The position numbers were made by a program, and so were the translations under genes. From Clostridiales bacterium (GTDB lineage Bacteria; Bacillota; Clostridia; Oscillospirales; Oscillospiraceae), in assembly GCA_021202515.1 (NCBI GenBank), contig JAJQCW010000073.1:1-56832 (forward strand): a DNA stretch of 56,832 nucleotides, in the 5' to 3' direction. Every line of letters begins with the position of its first letter. Position 1 is the stretch's first letter. The notes under the pieces are model-generated. The model worked only from the letters and a program-made list of their open reading frames with translations. It searched no databases and was not told where the DNA came from. Below, one piece after another: positions 52,749 through 56,832 of the stretch.

Positions 52749-53414
52749 ATGAAATACACAAGCCAATACTGGATTATGATCGCTCCCTTTATGAAAAGAC
52801 TGTTGGCGAAAAAGTATGGGCGAAAGGCTGCAAGAGAAAACATAAAGAAAGCAAAGCCCATCTACCGGAAAATGCTGGCCCAGGCGGAGGACATCGGCGC
52901 GAAAAATCCCATGGCGCACAACGTCTATATGTCCTTTGTGTTCATGGCCATCTGGAAAGCCGCTGACGGAGCCATTACGCCGGACGATATGCGGGACATG
53001 ACCAGGGAGCTGTTGGAAATGAAAATCGTCCGAACGGTCATGGGCGGCGGCCTGAATGTCAACAAGCCAGGGGATATGGACAGGCTGAACGAGAAATTCC
53101 ATAAATGCGCAAGATGGGCGGAAGAACATCCGAAATATCGGGAGAAAACCTGGGATTTCCATTTTGACGACACGCTTCACAAGACCGGCATATACTATCA
53201 TTTCACGAGATGCCCGTTAAACGATTACGCGAGAGCCTGCGGTTATCTGGAAATCCTGCCAGTGATGTGCGAGTTGGATCACCTGCTGGCGGGGCTGTAC
53301 CACGCCAGGCTTTATCGAGAGCAGACGCTGGCAAGCGGCGGCACCATTTGCGACTACTGGTTTGTAGGAGATCGGGAGCCTGATTATTCTGGGAAAGGGG
53401 AAGGAAAGCCATGA
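52749..53414 (+). CDS. L-2-amino-thiazoline-4-carboxylic acid hydrolase family protein
   Basis: 221 residues. The C-terminal half has the family pattern YHFTRCPLNDYARACGYLEI, LPVMCELDHLLAGLYHARLY, then TLASGGTICDYWFVG, with conserved His, two Cys and Asp. The characterised member converts L-2-amino-thiazoline-4-carboxylate to S-carbamoyl-cysteine on the way to cysteine. Many family members in clostridia have no known substrate, so the name describes the fold rather than the reaction. It overlaps the next gene by four bases. GAAGGAAGGAG precedes the ATG. Confidence 0.82.
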   Translation: MKYTSQYWIMIAPFMKRLLAKKYGRKAARENIKKAKPIYRKMLAQAEDIGAKNPMAHNVYMSFVFMAIWKAADGAITPDDMRDMTRELLEMKIVRTVMGGGLNVNKPGDMDRLNEKFHKCARWAEEHPKYREKTWDFHFDDTLHKTGIYYHFTRCPLNDYARACGYLEILPVMCELDHLLAGLYHARLYREQTLASGGTICDYWFVGDREPDYSGKGEGKP

Positions 53415-54322
53415 GTATTCGATTTCAGATCGCTAGCGCGCTGGTCAAAGCCAGCGGAATGAAGAAGCTATTTGCATTGCCGCAAGAGGAGCTTCTGGAA
53501 AAAGTGCGAAAGATGAATCGGAAACGGGGATTCCAAATCCCAACGAGAAAACAGTTCCGCTATACGAAAAAGACAATTTTGGAGCAATATGCCTGCTTAA
53601 AAATTGAGACGCAGCCGACGCCGTCCAAACGGGCGCTGCTGTTTTTCTTCGGCGGCGGATATATTCTCGGTCCTGACGATGGAGATGTAAAGCTGGCAGA
53701 AAAAATTGGCAAGGCATCCGGGCGGGATGTGTGGTTTCCGTACTATCCGCTGTGTACGGATCACTGCGTGAAAGAGACCTTTGGGATGGCCTATGAAACG
53801 TACCGGCAGATGTTGCAGGAATATGCGCCGGAGGATATTGCGCTGATAGGCTTTTCGTCTGGGGCGGCGCTGGCATTGGGGGTCTGCCTGCACAACAACA
53901 CCCAGCCGGAACCGCTGCCCATGCCCGGCCTGATCATCGCCTCGTCGCCGGGCAGCGTTCCGTTCAGCGATGAGGAGCGGCAAAGTATGGCGGAGCTGTC
54001 TGAAAAAGATGTTCTGTTGGATGCTGTTTTCATGACGACGATTCGGGATATCATGGAGCACGGCGAGCGGGTGCCGGACTATATGCTTTCCAGCGTTCAG
54101 GGCGATTTTACGAACTTTCCAATGACGCATTTTTATTACGGAAGCAATGAGGTGCTGTATGCCGAAGCGCCTTACTTCGCTAAAGCATTTGAGAAATATG
54201 GCGTACCCTGTGAGTTTCACATCGGACAGGGATTGTGCCATTGCTATCCGGCTGCTTCATTTTGTCCGGAGGGAAAACAGGCACAGGAGGAAATCATCGG
54301 TCTGCTGCGAAAGTGGGAGTGA
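53411..54322 (+). CDS. Alpha/beta hydrolase (HSL-like esterase)
   Basis: 303 residues. The oxyanion-hole region ALLFFFGGGYILGPDDGD replaces the usual HGGG by FGGG. The nucleophile Ser is in LIGFSSGAALALG, the Asp/Glu member probably lies near HFYYGSNEVLYAEAP and the His is in GQGLCHCYPAA. It resembles hormone-sensitive-lipase-type carboxylesterases. The N-terminal cap is basic. It begins within the stop of the preceding gene (ATGA), so the two are probably made together. Substrate unknown. Confidence 0.88.
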   Translation: MSIRFQIASALVKASGMKKLFALPQEELLEKVRKMNRKRGFQIPTRKQFRYTKKTILEQYACLKIETQPTPSKRALLFFFGGGYILGPDDGDVKLAEKIGKASGRDVWFPYYPLCTDHCVKETFGMAYETYRQMLQEYAPEDIALIGFSSGAALALGVCLHNNTQPEPLPMPGLIIASSPGSVPFSDEERQSMAELSEKDVLLDAVFMTTIRDIMEHGERVPDYMLSSVQGDFTNFPMTHFYYGSNEVLYAEAPYFAKAFEKYGVPCEFHIGQGLCHCYPAASFCPEGKQAQEEIIGLLRKWE

Positions 54323-54326
54323 ACAT

Positions 54327-54932
54327 ATGATTCGACTGACAAACCTCACAGACGAAGAATTAAAAACAATCGGCAGGCGCATTGGCGGGGCGTTCTATGA
54401 TGAGGGCGAAGGCTTATTTACACGCCTTGACCGCGAGGATGCAATAACGGCTCTGGAGATCATGACGGAGTGCTATTATCGCCTTGGCGTCCTCTATACG
54501 ACATCTGAACAGCAGGAGGGCTATCTTGCTTATTGGAGAAAGGGCGAAGCAAGGGAATGGGGCATGAAAATGATGCGTGTGTCCCTCCATATGACATGGC
54601 GGTTCCTGCGGGAGATTCCCTTTAGGTCACTGAAAAAGCTGCTTCCGCTGATGAGCAATCCGTATGAGAAAATATATCAAAAAGAGCCGGACTATGTGGT
54701 CATTTCCATGGTCGCTGTCCGACGGGAATTTCAGGGGCAGGGATTTCTTCATGTGCTGCTGGAAGAACCATTTCGCATCGCCCAGGAGCAGAATATCCCC
54801 TGTGTTCTGGACACGGACACAGAGCTGAAAGTAAAAAAGTACATTTCCTGCGGCATGAAGAAAACGGCGGAAACACAAATCAAGGACGGCGGAACGATGT
54901 ACACGATGGAGAGAGATTACAGAGATGAATAA
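54327..54932 (+). CDS. GNAT-family N-acetyltransferase
   Basis: 201 residues from ATG 54327, four bases after the hydrolase stop; the open frame upstream overlaps that gene and is not used. The acetyl-CoA site is YVVISMVAVRREFQGQGFLH (QGQG), and the C-terminal beta strand CVLDTDTELKVKKYISCGMK is typical of the fold. The N-terminal half (residues 1-120) is rich in aromatic and charged residues. It overlaps the next methyltransferase by eight bases. Acceptor unknown. Confidence 0.88.
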   Translation: MIRLTNLTDEELKTIGRRIGGAFYDEGEGLFTRLDREDAITALEIMTECYYRLGVLYTTSEQQEGYLAYWRKGEAREWGMKMMRVSLHMTWRFLREIPFRSLKKLLPLMSNPYEKIYQKEPDYVVISMVAVRREFQGQGFLHVLLEEPFRIAQEQNIPCVLDTDTELKVKKYISCGMKKTAETQIKDGGTMYTMERDYRDE

Positions 54933-55530
54933 AAAGATATGGGACATCTACGCCCCGATTTATGAAAAGGCCATGCGGGGCGACCGCAAGGCTTATGGCT
55001 TGATGTACGAGCGCATTCCACAGGTCATTCAGGGAATGGACGTGCTGGAGGTCGCCACAGGCCCCGGCCTGCTGGCAAAGCACGTCGCCTATGCCGCAAA
55101 GAAAATGATTGCCACGGATTATTCCGATGGAATGATCAAAGAGGCAAAGAAGGGCAGTTATCCTGACAATCTCACCTTTGCCGTGGCGGATGCAGAACAT
55201 CTTCCCTATGGAGACGATTCCTTTGACGCGGTCATTATCGCAAACGCTTTGCACATTGTTCCAAACCCGCAGAAAGCGCTGCGGGAAATAGACCGGGTTT
55301 TGAAGGATGACGGGCTGCTGATCGCGCCGAACTTCGTGAACCATCAAAAAGGAGCCGTCAGCGCCATATGGTCGAAGATCATCAGCATCGCAGGCGTCAA
55401 ATTGGAACACCAGTGGAGCACGGCGGAATACCGGGCATTTCTGGAAGCCAACGGCTGGAAAGTGGTGATGCTGGAGGAAATGCCCGCCCGTATCACGCTG
55501 GCCTATGCGGAATGTGTGAAGCTAAGATAA
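54925..55530 (+). CDS. Class I SAM-dependent methyltransferase (second of three)
   Basis: 201 residues. Motif I VLEVATGPGLLAKHV, motif II MIATDYSDGMIKEAK, FAVADAEHLPYGDDSFDAVI and REIDRVLKDDGLLIAPN define a Methyltransf_11/UbiE-like enzyme. The N-terminus MNKKIWDIYAPIYEKAMRGD is typical of small clostridial relatives. Translationally coupled to the GNAT gene by overlap. It differs clearly from the first and third methyltransferases, so the three are not recent duplicates. Confidence 0.92.
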   Translation: MNKKIWDIYAPIYEKAMRGDRKAYGLMYERIPQVIQGMDVLEVATGPGLLAKHVAYAAKKMIATDYSDGMIKEAKKGSYPDNLTFAVADAEHLPYGDDSFDAVIIANALHIVPNPQKALREIDRVLKDDGLLIAPNFVNHQKGAVSAIWSKIISIAGVKLEHQWSTAEYRAFLEANGWKVVMLEEMPARITLAYAECVKLR

Positions 55531-55605
55531 GTGGGAAGAACTAATCAGTATTCCTAAGTGAATCAGGCAAGAACATCGCCTCATCCAAAGCAATCTTGCA
55601 CGGCG

Positions 55606-55621
55606 GTTAGCTAAAGCAAAC
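55606..55621. promoter_or_regulatory. Second copy of the TetR-like palindrome
   Basis: GTTAGC-TAAA-GCAAAC, matching the operator at 50758-50773 in 14 of 16 positions, 29 bases before the third methyltransferase start. No clear -10/-35 pair was found next to it. Confidence 0.6.
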
Positions 55622-55649
55622 CAATTTTGAGAAAAGGAGACAGAAAACA

Positions 55650-56468
55650 ATGGAACATCAAAAGAAGGTTTCACAGTCCACGATCCACCTCGGCACCCAC
55701 GGAGAGAATTACGGAACCTGGATGTCGCATCCCGTATTTTACATGATGGGCGGCTTTGCACTTGCTGCGCTGATCCTTGCCGTTTTGTCGTTTGCGGTTT
55801 TCCATATTGTTGCACTTGGCGTCATCTTTATTGTTGCCCTGATTGCATTGATTGCCTTTATCGGCTGGATGGAATGGATACGCAGGCAGTATGCTTTTGG
55901 CGGCGGCGGAATGATGGAGAAAGGACATCAGGCCATGCTCTCGCTGTTGGACTATGACGGAAACGGAACGCTGCTGGAGGTTGGCTGCGGTTCCGGCCCG
56001 CTGAGTATCCGTGCCGCCCTGACATGGCCGCAGACAAAGGTGGTCGGAATAGATTATTGGGGTACCATGTGGGATTACAGCAAAGCTCTGTGTGAGAAAA
56101 ATGCTGCATCTGAGGGTGTTGCCTCCCAGTGTACTTTCCAAAAAGGTGATGCCAATAAGCTGGATTTTGCGGATGAGACGTTCGATGCCGTGATCAGCAA
56201 CTATGTGTATCACAACATCATGGGTTCCGACAAGCAGGATTTGCTCCTGGAAAGCCTGCGTGTTTTGAAAAAGGGCGGCGTTTTTGCCATCAATGATTGC
56301 ATGAAACCAAAGATGTACGGTAATATGGAAGTCTTCGCCCAAAAGCTGAGGGACATGGGCTATCAGGATGTGCGTCTGGTGAATATGTCGGAGCTTGTGT
56401 TCGGCTCGGAAAGCCGTGCCAATATGATGATGCTTGGCAGTTCCCGTATGCTGGTGGGAAGGAAGTAG
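55650..56468 (+). CDS. Membrane-bound SAM-dependent methyltransferase (third of three)
   Basis: 272 residues. Two N-terminal helices (about 29-52 and 55-73: GGFALAALILAVLSFAVFHI, VIFIVALIALIAFIGWM) anchor a class I methyltransferase domain at the membrane. The domain shows LLEVGCGSGPLSIRAALTWP (motif I), VVGIDYWG, FQKGDANKLDFADETFD and LRVLKKGGVFAIND. A GAAAAGGAGAC site precedes the ATG. The 119-base gap before it carries the second operator copy, so it may start a separate transcript. A membrane substrate is plausible. Confidence 0.9.
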   Translation: MEHQKKVSQSTIHLGTHGENYGTWMSHPVFYMMGGFALAALILAVLSFAVFHIVALGVIFIVALIALIAFIGWMEWIRRQYAFGGGGMMEKGHQAMLSLLDYDGNGTLLEVGCGSGPLSIRAALTWPQTKVVGIDYWGTMWDYSKALCEKNAASEGVASQCTFQKGDANKLDFADETFDAVISNYVYHNIMGSDKQDLLLESLRVLKKGGVFAINDCMKPKMYGNMEVFAQKLRDMGYQDVRLVNMSELVFGSESRANMMMLGSSRMLVGRK

Positions 56469-56474
56469 GAAAAA

Positions 56475-56832
56475 TGCGGATAACGATTGTTTCCACTCTT
56501 ATGATTATGCTCGGCTATTTTCTCATGCTGTACGGCGCAGTCGGCTTTATTCAGGACAAACGGCTATTTTCCTCTGCCCCGAAAGAGAACTTAGCCGTGA
56601 TTCCGGACAGGAAAGAGAGATTCAAGGGAGCGCATGTCATCGGATGGGTGATCGTCGTATTTGCTGTGTTTCTGTTTATTGGTGCGTTTGCTTTGGGTAT
56701 ATGGGACGGTGCAAGAAACGGTTTCGGGCCGCTTCAATACTTCGCCCGCTTTCTCGTCATGCTCTATGGGATGGAGATTTACGACATCCTCTTTTTTGAC
56801 TGGTATCTGCTCTGCCGCTCCAACTTCTTCCC
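56475..56832 (+). CDS. Membrane protein related to the gene at 51490 (cut by window end)
   Basis: Opens at ATG 56475, six bases after the methyltransferase stop; 119 codons are visible with no stop. Hydrophobic segments lie at about 5-25, 55-77 and 88-110. The segment MLYGMEIYDILFFDWYLLCR matches the region around FDTCFLDWVLFANIKR in the protein at 51490. Each of these two membrane proteins follows a methyltransferase gene, which suggests paired function. Family not recognised. Confidence 0.75.

Overview
The window looks like a chromosome segment of a GC-rich gut clostridium, most like the Oscillospiraceae (Flavonifractor/Lawsonibacter/Oscillibacter-type Bacillota). The reasons are Gram-positive lipoprotein signals of the [13 protein letters not shown] type, LPxTG pili with sortases, YesMN two-component genes, CUT1 and CUT2 sugar ABC transporters, a glucuronidase, and several fossils of conjugative elements. 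The family placement is an inference from gene content, not a computed taxonomy.

Layout. 1-7.45 kb (minus strand): a complete oligopeptide ABC operon oppA-B-C-D-F, with oppF cut by the window edge and a structured oppA leader. 7.5-9.7 kb (minus): an M3 oligoendopeptidase coupled to a small membrane protein. Together these form a peptide uptake and hydrolysis block. 10-20.4 kb (plus): a sugar-sensing and uptake operon. It holds a YesN regulator, a YesM kinase, a membrane-anchored sugar-binding sensor, two MglB-like lipoproteins separated by a small acidic membrane protein, MglA, MglC, and a membrane protein with an InlB-type repeat.

20.5-29.4 kb is a scarred accessory region. It contains a decaying PTS cluster (truncated EIIC, ChbG deacetylase, frameshifted EIIA) next to an orphan 58-residue excisionase. 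Beyond these lie two inverted arrays of small palindromic repeats flanking a glycerate kinase, an acetyltransferase and a flavodoxin/aldo-keto reductase gene with an in-frame stop, and then a tyrosine integrase. One repeat unit sits in frame inside the glycerate kinase gene. 29.5-39.2 kb: a zinc-ribbon/AP2 protein, then a sortase-pilus locus (signal peptidase, major pilin, class C sortase, second pilin, second sortase, 1247-residue tip adhesin). The middle of the adhesin gene looks compositionally foreign.

39.3-49.1 kb: a beta-glucuronidase (plus), then a fructoside locus on the minus strand (DUF624 protein, binding protein, two permeases, LacI regulator, GH32 hydrolase). Four near-identical LacI-type operators tie this locus together. 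Fossils of a relaxase and of a conjugative-element helicase lie on its two sides, and 49.2-50.6 kb is a graveyard of truncated manA, Fn3-like and feoB pieces. 50.7-56.8 kb (plus): a visibly less GC-rich, tightly packed operon of three SAM methyltransferases, an L-2-amino-thiazoline-4-carboxylate hydrolase family protein, an alpha/beta hydrolase, a GNAT and several membrane proteins. It starts at a good promoter carrying a TetR-like palindrome, and a variant of that palindrome recurs inside the cluster. This cluster is the best candidate for an undescribed system in the window. The covarying palindromic repeat family is the best candidate for an undescribed sequence element.
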